Source of the DNA: Virgisporangium ochraceum
GTDB lineage: Bacteria > Actinomycetota > Actinomycetes > Mycobacteriales > Micromonosporaceae
Direction of reading: 5' to 3'
NCBI RefSeq assembly: GCF_016863655.1
Contig: NZ_BOPH01000043.1
Location: 124,001 to 188,000 of the forward strand
DNA: 64,000 bases
Shown piece by piece: positions 16,262-24,655 of this stretch (within the stretch, counting starts at the first letter, position 1; each line of letters opens with the position of its first letter). A program made the translations under genes and the position numbers. The notes beneath the pieces are model-generated. The model was given only the letters and a program-made list of their open reading frames with translations, searched no databases and was not told the DNA's origin.

Positions 16262-18007
16262 GTGACGCATCGATCGCGATTGTTGGCCGCCGCGTGCGTG
16301 GTGCCGGCGCTCGTGATCGTCGGGCCGGCTCTCGCACCGGGCTTCGTGCTGCGTTACGACATGGTCTTCACGCCCCGGCAGCCGCTGCTGCCCGAGAGCG
16401 TGGGGCTGGGGTCGGCGCTGCCCCGGGCCGTACCCGCCGACGCGGTGGTCGCGCTCGCGACCACCGTGGTACCGGGTGACCTGCTGCAGAAGGCGGTCCT
16501 GCTGCTCACGGTGTGGGCGGCCGCCTACGGGATGGCCCGGCTCGCGCCGGGTGCGCCATTGGTCGCGGCGACGTTCTACACGTGGTCGGCGTACGTGGCC
16601 GAGCGGCTGCTCATCGGTCACTGGTCGGTGCTGGTGGCGTACGCCTGCCTGCCGTGGGTGTTCGCGGCCGGGCTGAAGGTCCGCCGGGGCGAGCCCGGTG
16701 GCTGGCCCGCGCTGGTGCTGGCCTGCGCGCCGGCGGCGCTGGTGCCGACCGGCGGAGTGCTCGCCGCCGGGGTCGCGGTCGCCGCGGCCGGGATGCGGCG
16801 GGCACCCCTGACCCTCGCGCTCGCGGTCGGGCTCAACGCGCCCTGGTGGCTGCCCGGCCTGCTGCACGGCGCCGCCGGCAACGGCGCGTCCGATCCGGCC
16901 GCCGTCGACGCGTTCGCCGCCCGCGGCGAGGGTCCGGGCGGGGCCGTGGTCAGCGTGCTGGGACTGGGTGGCATCTGGAACGCCGACGCCGTGCCCGCCG
17001 GCCGGGGCGGGTTACTGGTGCCGCTCGTCGCGCTGCTCCTGGTGGCGGCCGGTGGCTACGGCCTCTGGCGGCTGACGGCGACCTGGGGGCGGGCACCGGT
17101 GGTGGCGCTGGCCGGGCTCGCGGCGGCCGGCGTGGTGCTGGCCGTCGCCGCGACCGTGCCGGGCCCCGACGCGGTGCTGCGCTGGCTGGTGGCCGAGGTC
17201 CCCGGCGCCGGCCTGCTGCGCGACGGCCAGAAGTGGGTGGCCTGGTGGGCCCTGGCCGCCTCGCTGGGCTGCGCCATGACCGCCCAGACCCTCATTTCGC
17301 GATCTTGGACACTCCTACATCGATTTCGATGCACAAGTGTCCAAGATCGCGGGGGGTGGTTGGCCTCGGCCATCCTCGTGGGCGCGGCGCTGCTGCCTGT
17401 CGCCCTCCTGCCGGGGCTGGCCTGGGGCGTCGGCGGGCAACTGGAGCCCGTCCGCTACCCGCGGGACTGGTACACCGTGCGCGCCGAGCTCGCCCGTGAC
17501 CCGCACCGCGGCGACGTGCTCGTGCTGCCGTTCCAGCCGTTCCGGCAGTTCGGGTGGAACGACCGGCGCACCCAGCTCGACCCCGCGCCCCGCTTCCTCA
17601 CCCGCTCCGCCGTCGTCGACGACACGCTCGTGGTCGGTGACGAGGCGCTGCGCGGCGAGGACCAGCGGGCGGCCCAGGTCGGCGCCGCGATCGGCGACCC
17701 CGGACGGCTCGCCCGCCTCGGGATCGGCTGGGTGCTGGTGGAGTACGGCACCCCGGGCACCGTCGAGCCGGCGGAGCTGGCCGGGCTCACGCGGGTCCAC
17801 GACGGGCGGTGGCTGGCGCTGTACCGGGTCCCCGGTCCCATCTCCGAACCACCGGCCGGGGTGACCGGCCACGCGGCCGCCCGCGCGACGGTGCTGGCGG
17901 CCGACGCGGCGGCGGCACTGGCCGTCCTCGTGGCGTTCGGCGCGTGGTTGCGACGTAGGTTACCGGCGAGTACATTCATGTCCGTCGCCGGAAGCGGTAC
18001 GACATGA
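16262..18007 (+). CDS. Large polytopic membrane protein, GT-C/YfhO-like, carrying a palindromic insertion
   Basis: The 581-residue protein has about 10-11 hydrophobic segments and an outside C-terminal region PRDWYTVRAELARDPHRGDVLVL, a pattern seen in GT-C-like membrane glycosyltransferases and YfhO-like proteins. The divergent flippase and nearby AftD-like protein suggest envelope polysaccharide assembly. Residues from about 347 to 362 (SWTLLHRFRCTSVQDR) are encoded by a 48-bp palindrome placed in frame between two helices. The GTG start is preceded by GGGAGGG. The enzymatic reaction cannot be assigned. Confidence 0.7.
   Translation: MTHRSRLLAAACVVPALVIVGPALAPGFVLRYDMVFTPRQPLLPESVGLGSALPRAVPADAVVALATTVVPGDLLQKAVLLLTVWAAAYGMARLAPGAPLVAATFYTWSAYVAERLLIGHWSVLVAYACLPWVFAAGLKVRRGEPGGWPALVLACAPAALVPTGGVLAAGVAVAAAGMRRAPLTLALAVGLNAPWWLPGLLHGAAGNGASDPAAVDAFAARGEGPGGAVVSVLGLGGIWNADAVPAGRGGLLVPLVALLLVAAGGYGLWRLTATWGRAPVVALAGLAAAGVVLAVAATVPGPDAVLRWLVAEVPGAGLLRDGQKWVAWWALAASLGCAMTAQTLISRSWTLLHRFRCTSVQDRGGWLASAILVGAALLPVALLPGLAWGVGGQLEPVRYPRDWYTVRAELARDPHRGDVLVLPFQPFRQFGWNDRRTQLDPAPRFLTRSAVVDDTLVVGDEALRGEDQRAAQVGAAIGDPGRLARLGIGWVLVEYGTPGTVEPAELAGLTRVHDGRWLALYRVPGPISEPPAGVTGHAAARATVLAADAAAALAVLVAFGAWLRRRLPASTFMSVAGSGTT
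17298..17351. repeat. GATCTTG palindromic element, 48-bp class, copy 1 (inside a gene)
   Basis: A perfect 16-base inverted repeat (CGCGATCTTGGACACT at 17298-17313 and its complement at 17336-17351) encloses a 22-base loop. Counted from GATC to GATC the element is 48 bp (17301-17348). The copy at 41081-41130 has the same size, the same GATCTTGGA ends and a shared loop word TCGATGTA. It sits in frame in the membrane-protein gene. Confidence 0.85.
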
Positions 18008-18032
18008 CTGGGGTCCACCGAGGAGGCCACCC

Positions 18033-18200
18033 GTGTACGCGATCGCAGGCATTGTGCTCTCCGCCATTCTCGGCGTCGCGCTCGGCGTAGGTGCCACGGT
18101 GGCCATCGTGTCGAACAACGCGCCCGACAAGAAGGTCGAGGCCACGTTCAACAGCAAGACGGTCAAGGAGCGCGACGTCGTCCCGTACGGACAGCGCTGA
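18033..18200 (+). CDS. DUF2613-family small membrane protein
   Basis: This 55-residue protein starts at GTG with AGGAGG seven bases upstream. The N-terminal helix YAIAGIVLSAILGVALGVGATVAIV spans the membrane once, followed by a short outside tail ending VPYGQR. The length and the layout (helix, SNNAP, DKKVEATFNSK) match DUF2613 proteins of actinobacteria. Function is unknown. It follows the large membrane protein by 25 bases and may be expressed with it. A strong palindrome ends the unit. Confidence 0.8.
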   Translation: MYAIAGIVLSAILGVALGVGATVAIVSNNAPDKKVEATFNSKTVKERDVVPYGQR

Positions 18201-18209
18201 ACACAGGTC

Positions 18210-18235
18210 ACGGCCGGCCCGATCGGGCCGGCCGT
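18210..18235. terminator. Bidirectional terminator palindrome
   Basis: A perfect 26-base palindrome (13-base half-site ACGGCCGGCCCGA) lies between the convergent DUF2613 and GT4 genes. Its position and strength suit termination in both directions. No T-tract is present, as is common in GC-rich actinobacteria. Confidence 0.7.
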
Positions 18236-18253
18236 CGTCGTTCGCACCCAGCT

Positions 18254-19387
18254 TCAGCCCTTGACCGTGGCCGGCGCCCGGCGCGGCGCACCGATCTCCC
18301 GACCGTGCAGGATCCCGCGCACGACCCGGTCGAAACCACGGACGCTGTGCTCCCACTCGAACCCCGCCACGTACTTGCGGGCGCCCTCGCCGAGCACGAC
18401 GCGCGAGAGCCCGCACCGCAGCAGGTGCTCCGTCGCCGCGACGAACCCGTCGAGGTCGTCGGCGAGCATGCCGGTCTCGCCGTCGAGGATCGACTCCCCC
18501 ACGCCGCCGGCGGCGTGGTAGGCCACCGTCGGGACCCCGTGGGCGCCGGCCTCCATCACCACGATGCCCCAGCCCTCCTTCACCGACGGGCACAGGTGCA
18601 CCCACGAGCGGGCCAGGATCTCGTGCTTGGTCCGCTCGTCGACGAAGCCGTGCAGGGTCACCCGGTCGCCGACACCCAGCTCCTCGGCGTAGGCGGCGAT
18701 CGGGTCGGCCGACGGTCCGCGCCCGATGATCTCCAGCCGCAGGTCGGGCCAGCGGGCGCTGAGCCGGGCGACCGCCTCGACCGCGTGCTCGATGCGCTTG
18801 TGCGGCACGAGCCGGCTCACCGCGACCAGCAGCGGCCGCGGGTCACGCTCGCCGTGCACCCGTGGCACCGGGTCGAGCCCGTTCGGCACCACGGTGACCC
18901 GGTCCGGCGCGATTCCGAGCCCGGCCAGCTCCGCCTTCGTGTGCTCCGAGACGGTGACGTAGCGGCAGCCCCGGTACACCCGCGGCGCCACCCACGACTC
19001 CAGCCACCAGCCGACGCGGCCCAGCACCGGGCCGAACCACGACCGCCACTGCAGCTTGTGGAGGTGGTGCACGAGCACGACCACCGGGCAGCGGGCCACC
19101 AGGCGGGTCAGGAACGGCATGCCGTTCTGCACGTCGACCACCAGGTCGGGACGCAGCCGCAGCACCGCGACCAGCGCCCACAGGTAGACCGTGAACCGGC
19201 CGCCCCGGCGCAGGTAGCGGACCCCGTCGACGGTCTCGTCGACCATGCTGTTCGGGTGCCGCGGGCAGAGCACGGTGACGTCGTGACCCCTCGCCGCCAG
19301 GCCGACGGCGATCTTCTCCACATACCGTTCCGAGCCACCGGAGTCCGGATGCGACGTATCGCGCCACGTTGTGACGAGCAGATTCAT
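18254..19387 (-). CDS. GT4-family glycosyltransferase
   Basis: This 377-residue GT-B enzyme has the N-terminal acceptor domain with GGSERYVEK at 17-25 and the C-terminal nucleotide-sugar domain with SEHTKAEL, VAVSRLVPHKR (188-198) and the E-x7-E motif EGWGIVVME at 271-279. GT4 enzymes are retaining and use nucleotide-sugar donors. It probably adds a sugar to a lipid-linked or envelope glycan. Its start lies only 11 bases from the divergent methyltransferase start, so the promoters overlap the coding ends. Confidence 0.9.
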   Translation of the reverse strand: MNLLVTTWRDTSHPDSGGSERYVEKIAVGLAARGHDVTVLCPRHPNSMVDETVDGVRYLRRGGRFTVYLWALVAVLRLRPDLVVDVQNGMPFLTRLVARCPVVVLVHHLHKLQWRSWFGPVLGRVGWWLESWVAPRVYRGCRYVTVSEHTKAELAGLGIAPDRVTVVPNGLDPVPRVHGERDPRPLLVAVSRLVPHKRIEHAVEAVARLSARWPDLRLEIIGRGPSADPIAAYAEELGVGDRVTLHGFVDERTKHEILARSWVHLCPSVKEGWGIVVMEAGAHGVPTVAYHAAGGVGESILDGETGMLADDLDGFVAATEHLLRCGLSRVVLGEGARKYVAGFEWEHSVRGFDRVVRGILHGREIGAPRRAPATVKG

Positions 19388-19398
19388 GGCCGGCTCCC

Positions 19399-20124
19399 AT
19401 GACGCGACTGGCGACCCTCGACCGCTCGGTGCGGCTGTTCCGGGCCTTCCTCGTGGAGCAGACCGAGCCCGACCGCTTCTACTCCGAGCTCGCCGCGGAC
19501 TCGGTACGGCTCCTCAAGGCATATACCCCGCTCGATGGAAAAAGCATGCTCGACGTCGGCGGCGGCCCCGGCTACTTCGCCGACGCGTTCCGCGCCGCGG
19601 GCGCCGGCTACATCGGCGTCGACCCGGACGCGGGCGAACTGTCGGCGCGTGGCGGGCCGGCGGCGGGCATGGTGCGCGCGAGCGGGATGGCGCTGCCGTT
19701 CGCCGACGGGTGGTTCGACGTGTGCTACTCGTCCAACGTGCTCGAGCACGTGCCCGACCCGCACAAGATGCTCGACGAGATGGTCCGCGTGACGCGTCCC
19801 GGCGGAACCGTGTTCGTGTCGTTCACGCCGTGGTGGTCGCCCTGGGGCGGGCACGAGACGGCGCCCTGGCACTACCTCGGTGGTGGGTACGCCGCCCGCC
19901 GCTATCTCCGCCGGACGGGTCACGAGCCGAAGAACCGTTTCGGTCACAGCCTCTACCCCATCTCGATCAATGCCGCCCTGAAATGGGCGCGGCGCACCGG
20001 ACAGGCGGACCTGGTCCACTTCCTGCCGAGGTATCACCCGTGGTGGGCCCGCTGGGTGGTGCGGGTCCCGGTGGTGCGCGAGGTCGTGTCGTGGAACCTC
20101 GCAATGGTGTTGCGGCGGCGTTAG
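19399..20124 (+). CDS. Class I SAM-dependent methyltransferase
   Basis: The 241-residue protein has SAM motif I LDVGGGPGYF at 51-60, the acidic loop GVDPDAGE and a motif IV/post-motif region VLEHVPDPHKMLDEM. It resembles UbiE/Methyltransf_11 enzymes that modify sugars or lipids. The surrounding glycosyltransferase, flippase and arabinan enzymes suggest an envelope glycan or lipid substrate, which is inference. The gene ends within a strong hairpin. Confidence 0.85.
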   Translation: MTRLATLDRSVRLFRAFLVEQTEPDRFYSELAADSVRLLKAYTPLDGKSMLDVGGGPGYFADAFRAAGAGYIGVDPDAGELSARGGPAAGMVRASGMALPFADGWFDVCYSSNVLEHVPDPHKMLDEMVRVTRPGGTVFVSFTPWWSPWGGHETAPWHYLGGGYAARRYLRRTGHEPKNRFGHSLYPISINAALKWARRTGQADLVHFLPRYHPWWARWVVRVPVVREVVSWNLAMVLRRR

Positions 20125-20131
20125 CCGCCGC
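20112..20131. terminator. Hairpin terminator overlapping the methyltransferase stop
   Basis: GCGGCGGC (20112-20119), loop GTTA and GCCGCCGC (20124-20131) form a perfect 8-base stem over the TAG stop. It separates the convergent methyltransferase and DUF3068 genes. Confidence 0.6.
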
Positions 20132-20164
20132 CGCGACTATCCAGTGGCTGGGCCGGCGGTTTGC

Positions 20165-21181
20165 TCAGCCCGTCGGTACCGGCTCCGGCTCGGGATCGCG
20201 GGTACGGCGGCCGCGGTGCCGGCTCGCCGGAGAACCGCCCGGACGCATCAGCAGGAGCAGCAGGCCGCCGATGACCATCAGCCCGCCGACCGTCCACAGC
20301 ACGATCGGCCCGGTGCGGGTCAGAAGCACCAACTGGTCGGAGGCGTCGCGGGCCGCGTCGACCTGCCGTTGCACGGTCTGCGGGGTCCACGCGAGGGTGC
20401 CACCCAGCACCACGAACTCGCGGTTGTTGGGACCGCGGAGGAACTGCTTCTGCTCCTCCTCGCCCTTGACGATCTGGCCGGTGCGCGGCTCCACCCAGAT
20501 CCGGCGCGTGTTCTGGTACATGCGGTCGACGGTGATGTTCGCGGCCTCGCCGCCGAACAGGGTGCCCGGGACCTCCCGCGACTCCAGCTTCACCGGGTCG
20601 ATCTTCTGCACGAACCGGTACGTGGCGAGGCCGTTGACCGACTCCTCACCGTCGTAGGAGATCGGCAGCGCCTTGCGCAGCGTCACGTCGAAGAAGTCGT
20701 AGTCCTTGCGCTGGGTGTCGAACGGGAACTTGTACTGCAGGCCGCTCTGGTCGACGTTGGTGGCCTCGGTGGTGCCGTCGTCGATCTTCTGCTGCTCGCA
20801 GTCCTGGAGGCCCTCGGCGGTGCGCCGGTCGACACACACCCACTGCTCGATGGCGTTGATGAGCGTGCCGCGCTCGTCCTCCACCACCAGGCCGACCCGC
20901 CACAGCGCCACGTCGCCGTTGAGCTCGACCTCGGGGGCGTCGAACTTGCCGCTGACGATGCGGCGCGCCGTGACCGTCGCGTCGGTGCGGATCGGGTTCC
21001 CGCCCGAGGCCAGCGCGCCCGGGTAGAAGACCGTCATGTTCGTGCCCTGCGCGACGGTCTCGCTGTCGGGGTCGAGGGGTGCGACAGCGAGGCGGTCGTA
21101 TATGACCGTCGGCATCAACAATCCGAGCGTGATCCCGAACGCTCCGAGCGTGACGAGCAGAATGCCGGCAACGCGTCGCAT
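20165..21181 (-). CDS. DUF3068 / PorA-like membrane protein
   Basis: The 338-residue protein has an N-terminal signal-anchor helix (MRRVAGILLVTLGAFGITLGLL), a large outside domain and a C-terminal helix followed by a basic tail. The layout and sequence match the DUF3068 family, listed in Pfam with PorA-like proteins of Corynebacteriales. The start was set at the ATG with GAGGAGG 6 bases upstream; an in-frame GTG 30 bases earlier lacks one. A DRRTAEGLQDCEQ region suggests a disulfide with VCVD. The role is probably envelope-related but unknown. Confidence 0.8.
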   Translation of the reverse strand: MRRVAGILLVTLGAFGITLGLLMPTVIYDRLAVAPLDPDSETVAQGTNMTVFYPGALASGGNPIRTDATVTARRIVSGKFDAPEVELNGDVALWRVGLVVEDERGTLINAIEQWVCVDRRTAEGLQDCEQQKIDDGTTEATNVDQSGLQYKFPFDTQRKDYDFFDVTLRKALPISYDGEESVNGLATYRFVQKIDPVKLESREVPGTLFGGEAANITVDRMYQNTRRIWVEPRTGQIVKGEEEQKQFLRGPNNREFVVLGGTLAWTPQTVQRQVDAARDASDQLVLLTRTGPIVLWTVGGLMVIGGLLLLLMRPGGSPASRHRGRRTRDPEPEPVPTG

Positions 21182-21290
21182 CGAACCTCCTCGGACGTGA
21201 CGTGTCGACAATCACAAGCGTCGCTGAGGTTACCGTGCAGTAGCTTCGATGGAAAGCGATGGCGCGAAACATTCGTGTTCTAGGTGCCGC

Positions 21291-21794
21291 CTAGGTCGCC
21301 GCCAGCCCGACCGCCCACGTTCCCGCGATCACGAGCGCGGTGCTCAGCTCGATGAGCATCGACAGCCCCGCCGCCTTCAGGGCCGACTTCGTCGACGGCC
21401 ACGCGAGCTTGCTGTCACCCATCCGGCGCCACTCGGCGAGCCACACGCCGAGGATGAAACCGATCGGCAGCCCCACGATCGGGATCACGAAGAACCCGAC
21501 CAGACCCAGCGCGCCACCGGCGAGCAGGGTCAGGTTGGGTACGCCGCTGCGCTTGAGGTTGCGACCGGGCCAGGCGTACTTCGCCACCAGGCCCAGCATC
21601 GCGACGAACGTGGCGATCGCGACCACCGCCCACCGGCCCGCGCTCTCGACGTCACCGAAGATCGCCCACACGACGGTGGCCGTCCAGCACAGGATCACGC
21701 CCGGCACCAACGGGATGATCACGCCGAGCACGCCGACCACCATCGCCAGCGCGCAGATGAACGTGATCGACGAAGCGGAGTCGCCTAGGTCCAC
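21291..21794 (-). CDS. DUF456-family membrane protein
   Basis: This 167-residue protein has about four or five membrane helices. The central GVIIPLVPGVILCWTATVVWA and the glycine-rich PIVGLPIGFILGVWLAEW are typical of DUF456. Function is unknown. It starts at GTG 43 bases after hisF and may be the distal gene of the his transcript, followed by DUF3068. No strong ribosome-binding site is visible before the GTG. Confidence 0.85.
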   Translation of the reverse strand: MDLGDSASSITFICALAMVVGVLGVIIPLVPGVILCWTATVVWAIFGDVESAGRWAVVAIATFVAMLGLVAKYAWPGRNLKRSGVPNLTLLAGGALGLVGFFVIPIVGLPIGFILGVWLAEWRRMGDSKLAWPSTKSALKAAGLSMLIELSTALVIAGTWAVGLAAT

Positions 21795-21837
21795 GAGGAA
21801 GGAAACTACCCGGAACGCTCCCCGGCGACACGCCCGG

Positions 21838-22596
21838 TCAGCGGACCGGCACCCCGGCCGCGGTCAGCTCCCGCTTGACGTCGCCGATGCGCAGCTCGCC
21901 GAAGTGGAAGACGCTGGCCGCGAGCACCGCGTCGGCGCCGGCCGCCACGGCCGGCGGGAAGTGGTCCACCGCGCCCGCGCCGCCCGACGCGATCACCGGG
22001 ATCGACACCGCGGCCCGCACGGCGGTGATCAGCTCCAGGTCGAAGCCGTCCTTGGTGCCGTCGCGGTCCATCGAGTTCAACAGGATCTCGCCGGCGCCGA
22101 GGTCGGCCGCCCGCGACGCCCACCCGATGGCGTCGATGCCGGTGCCGCGGCGGCCGCCGTGCGTGGTCACCTCGAACGAGCCCTCGGCGTTGCGGCGGAC
22201 GTCGAGTGACAACGTGAGCACCTGGCTGCCGAACCGTTCGGCGATCTCGCTGATCAGCTCGGGTCGCGCGATCGCCGCCGTGTTCACACCGACCTTGTCG
22301 GCGCCGGCCCGCAGCAGCGTGTCGACGTCGGAGACCGCGCGCACGCCGCCGCCGACGCACAGCGGGATGAACACGGTCTCGGCGGTGCGGCGCACCACGT
22401 CGAGCATCGTGGCCCGGCCGTCGGACGACGCGGTGACGTCGAGGAACACCAGCTCGTCGGCGCCGGCCGCGTCGTAGGCGGCGGCCAGCTCGACCGGGTC
22501 GCCGGCGTCACGCAGGTTGACGAAGTTGACGCCCTTGACCACCCGCCCGGCGTCGACGTCCAGACACGGAATCACGCGAACCGCAACGGAACTCAC
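21838..22596 (-). CDS. hisF: Imidazole glycerol phosphate synthase cyclase subunit HisF
   Basis: HisF is the (beta/alpha)8 cyclase that, with HisH, converts PRFAR and ammonia into imidazole glycerol phosphate and AICAR. The 252 residues include the catalytic aspartates D13 (PCLDVD) and D132 (SLDVRR) and the phosphate-binding VGGGVR and ASGGAG loops. The GTG start shares GTGA with the ridA stop. It is the last recognised his gene of this operon. Confidence 0.97.
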   Translation of the reverse strand: MSSVAVRVIPCLDVDAGRVVKGVNFVNLRDAGDPVELAAAYDAAGADELVFLDVTASSDGRATMLDVVRRTAETVFIPLCVGGGVRAVSDVDTLLRAGADKVGVNTAAIARPELISEIAERFGSQVLTLSLDVRRNAEGSFEVTTHGGRRGTGIDAIGWASRAADLGAGEILLNSMDRDGTKDGFDLELITAVRAAVSIPVIASGGAGAVDHFPPAVAAGADAVLAASVFHFGELRIGDVKRELTAAGVPVR

Positions 22597-22976
22597 GGCT
22601 TGTACGCCTCCACCTCGACCTCGACCAGGTGGTCGGGGTGCAGAAATCCGGCAACGACATAGAGCGCGGTCACCGGGCGGACGTCGCGGAAGAACTCGGC
22701 GTGCGCGGCGGTGACCGCGGCCGCGTCGGCCCGGTCGCGGACGTACATCCTCGTGCGCACCACCTCGGCGAGGCCGGCACCGGCACCGGCCAGCGCCTCC
22801 ACCGCGATCGAGAACGCCGTGCGGGCCTGCGCACCCGCGTCACCGACGTGGACGACCTCTCCGTCGACGGTCGCCGTGCACCCGGCGGTCATCAGCCACG
22901 GACCGGCCGCGACCACCCGCGAGTACCCGACGGCCTCCTCCCACGGCCCGCCCGAACCGAACCGCCGGACTGTCAT
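22593..22976 (-). CDS. RidA-family enamine/imine deaminase-like protein
   Basis: The 127-residue protein has the RidA/YjgF fold pattern: GYSRVVAAGPWLMTAGCTA, GDAGAQARTAFSIAVEAL, VVRTRMYVRD and the C-terminal LVEVEVEAY. The substrate-binding Arg of RTRMYV is present; the conserved Glu lies near the C-terminus. RidA proteins remove reactive enamine or imine intermediates. It overlaps priA by 4 bases upstream and hisF by 4 downstream, so it is made with the pathway enzymes. The target metabolite here is not known. Confidence 0.9.
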   Translation of the reverse strand: MTVRRFGSGGPWEEAVGYSRVVAAGPWLMTAGCTATVDGEVVHVGDAGAQARTAFSIAVEALAGAGAGLAEVVRTRMYVRDRADAAAVTAAHAEFFRDVRPVTALYVVAGFLHPDHLVEVEVEAYKP

Positions 22977-23698
22977 GCGGAACGCAACGCGCGCAGCGCC
23001 TCGTCGACCGTGAACGCGCTCGCGTACAGGGCCTTGCCGACGATGACACCCTCGACGCCCACCGGCTCCAGGGCCGCCACGGCGCGGAGGTCGTCGAGCT
23101 TCGCGATGCCGCCGCTGGCGATCACCGGCTTCTCGGTGCGCTCGCAGACCTGCAGGAGCAGCGTGATGTTGGGACCGGTGAGCGTGCCGTCGCGCTGCAC
23201 GTCGGTGACGACGTACCGGCTGCACCCGGCCAGCTCGAGCCGTTCGAGCACCTCGAACAGGTTCCCGCCCGGCTTGGTCCAGCCACGGGCGTGCAGGGTC
23301 TCGCCGCGCACGTCGAGCCCGACGGCCACCTTGTCGCCGAAACGGCCGCACACGTAGTCGCACCACGCCGGGTTCTCCAGCGCGGCGGTGCCCAGGTTCA
23401 CCCGGGCCGCGCCGGTGGCGAGCGCGCGCAGCAGCGTGTCCTCGTCGCGGATGCCGCCGGACAGTTCCACGGCCACGTCGAGCTTCTTCACCACGTCGGC
23501 CAGCAGTTCGTGGTTGGAGCCGCGCCCGAACGCCGCGTCGAGGTCGACCAGGTGGATCCACTCGGCCCCGTCGCGCTGCCAGGCGAGGGCCGCCTCCAGC
23601 GGATCGCCGTAGACCGTCTCGCTGCCGGCCGCGCCCTGTACCAGGCGCACGGCCTGGCCGTCGGACACGTCCACAGCGGGCAGCAGGGTCAGGGTCAC
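22973..23698 (-). CDS. priA: Bifunctional HisA/TrpF isomerase PriA
   Basis: This 241-residue (beta/alpha)8 isomerase has catalytic D10 and D129 and the actinobacterial PriA signature GETLHARGWTK (132-142). HisA converts ProFAR to PRFAR; PriA enzymes in actinobacteria lacking trpF also isomerise phosphoribosyl anthranilate for tryptophan. The dual role is inferred from the signature and would need the absence of trpF elsewhere. The GTG start follows GAGGATCTGAC. Its stop overlaps the ridA start. Confidence 0.93.
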   Translation of the reverse strand: MTLTLLPAVDVSDGQAVRLVQGAAGSETVYGDPLEAALAWQRDGAEWIHLVDLDAAFGRGSNHELLADVVKKLDVAVELSGGIRDEDTLLRALATGAARVNLGTAALENPAWCDYVCGRFGDKVAVGLDVRGETLHARGWTKPGGNLFEVLERLELAGCSRYVVTDVQRDGTLTGPNITLLLQVCERTEKPVIASGGIAKLDDLRAVAALEPVGVEGVIVGKALYASAFTVDEALRALRSA

Positions 23699-23699
23699 G

Positions 23700-24017
23700 T
23701 CAGATCCTCCGGTCGAATGTCAGCACCACCAGGGCCGGTGCGACGAGCACAACGAGCACGGTAATCGCTACGCGCAGCGTCAGGGACCCTACGAGTAGCC
23801 AGACCAATACCAGCACACCCACGCAGCCGGTCACGATCGCGGCGCGCTGACCGGGTGGGCGACGGGCGAACATCCGTCCCGTTCGCCCCACCTTCGGCCG
23901 GCGCGGCCGCAGCCGGCGCACGAGGGCCCGGCGCCGCACGGCCCGGGCCCGCCGCGCCCGTTCGGCCTCCGCTTCGGCGAGCCGCGCGGCCCTCCGGAGA
24001 GCACGCTCCTTAGCCAC
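23700..24017 (-). CDS. Small basic two-helix membrane protein within his operon
   Basis: About 105 residues. The first about 45 residues are Arg/Ala-rich and likely a charged cytoplasmic helix; two hydrophobic segments follow (about 58-75 and 82-100) ending in LTFDRRI. No family is recognised. The GTG at 24017 overlaps the hisH end by 8 bases, and its stop is 1 base from the priA start. An in-frame start at 24053 is possible. It is co-transcribed with his genes but no enzyme motif is seen. Confidence 0.6.
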   Translation of the reverse strand: MAKERALRRAARLAEAEAERARRARAVRRRALVRRLRPRRPKVGRTGRMFARRPPGQRAAIVTGCVGVLVLVWLLVGSLTLRVAITVLVVLVAPALVVLTFDRRI

Positions 24018-24624
24018 CGAGAGACCGGACCCAGTTCCGCAGCAGGGTCGCACCGGCGTCGCCGGACTTCTCCGGGTGGAACTGGGTCGCCGCGAGCACG
24101 CCCGTGTCGAACGCGGCGACGAACTGTCCGCCGTGGTCGGTCAGCGCGGCCCCGTCGAGGCCCGCCGTCGGCCGGGCCGCATACGAGTGGACGAAGTAGA
24201 AGCGCTCGTTCTCGGCCAGCCCGTCGGCGAGGCGGGCGTTCTCCGGCCACCGGACGACGTTCCAGCCCATGTGCGGCACCACCGGCGCGTCGAGTCGGGT
24301 CACGTCGCCCGGCACGAGCCCGAGCCCCTTCGTCTCCACGCCGTGCTCGGTGCCCGACGCGAACATCACCTGCATCCCGACGCAGATGCCGAGCACCGGC
24401 GCGCCGGCGCGCACCCGGTCGGCGATCACCGGGCCGGCGTTGATCGCGTCGATGCCGGCCATCACGGCCGCGAACGCGCCGACCCCGGGCACCACCAGGC
24501 CGTCGGCCCGTTTCGCCGCGTCGAGATCACCGGTGACCGTGACGTCGGCGCCGACGCGGGCCAGCGCGCGCTGCGCGGACCGCAGGTTGCCCGACCCGTG
24601 GTCGAGCACCACCACCGTTGCCAT
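24010..24624 (-). CDS. hisH: Imidazole glycerol phosphate synthase glutaminase subunit HisH
   Basis: The 204-residue class I glutamine amidotransferase supplies ammonia to HisF. The catalytic triad is visible: C81 in GICVGMQ, H183 and E185 in QFHPEKS. The ATG start has GGAGGAGG about 8 bases upstream; an extension to 24654 lacks this. hisF is four genes downstream, so both subunits come from one transcript. Confidence 0.96.
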   Translation of the reverse strand: MATVVVLDHGSGNLRSAQRALARVGADVTVTGDLDAAKRADGLVVPGVGAFAAVMAGIDAINAGPVIADRVRAGAPVLGICVGMQVMFASGTEHGVETKGLGLVPGDVTRLDAPVVPHMGWNVVRWPENARLADGLAENERFYFVHSYAARPTAGLDGAALTDHGGQFVAAFDTGVLAATQFHPEKSGDAGATLLRNWVRSLGG

Positions 24625-24655
24625 CGTCGTCGCCTCCTCCGCCTTCAAGGACAAC

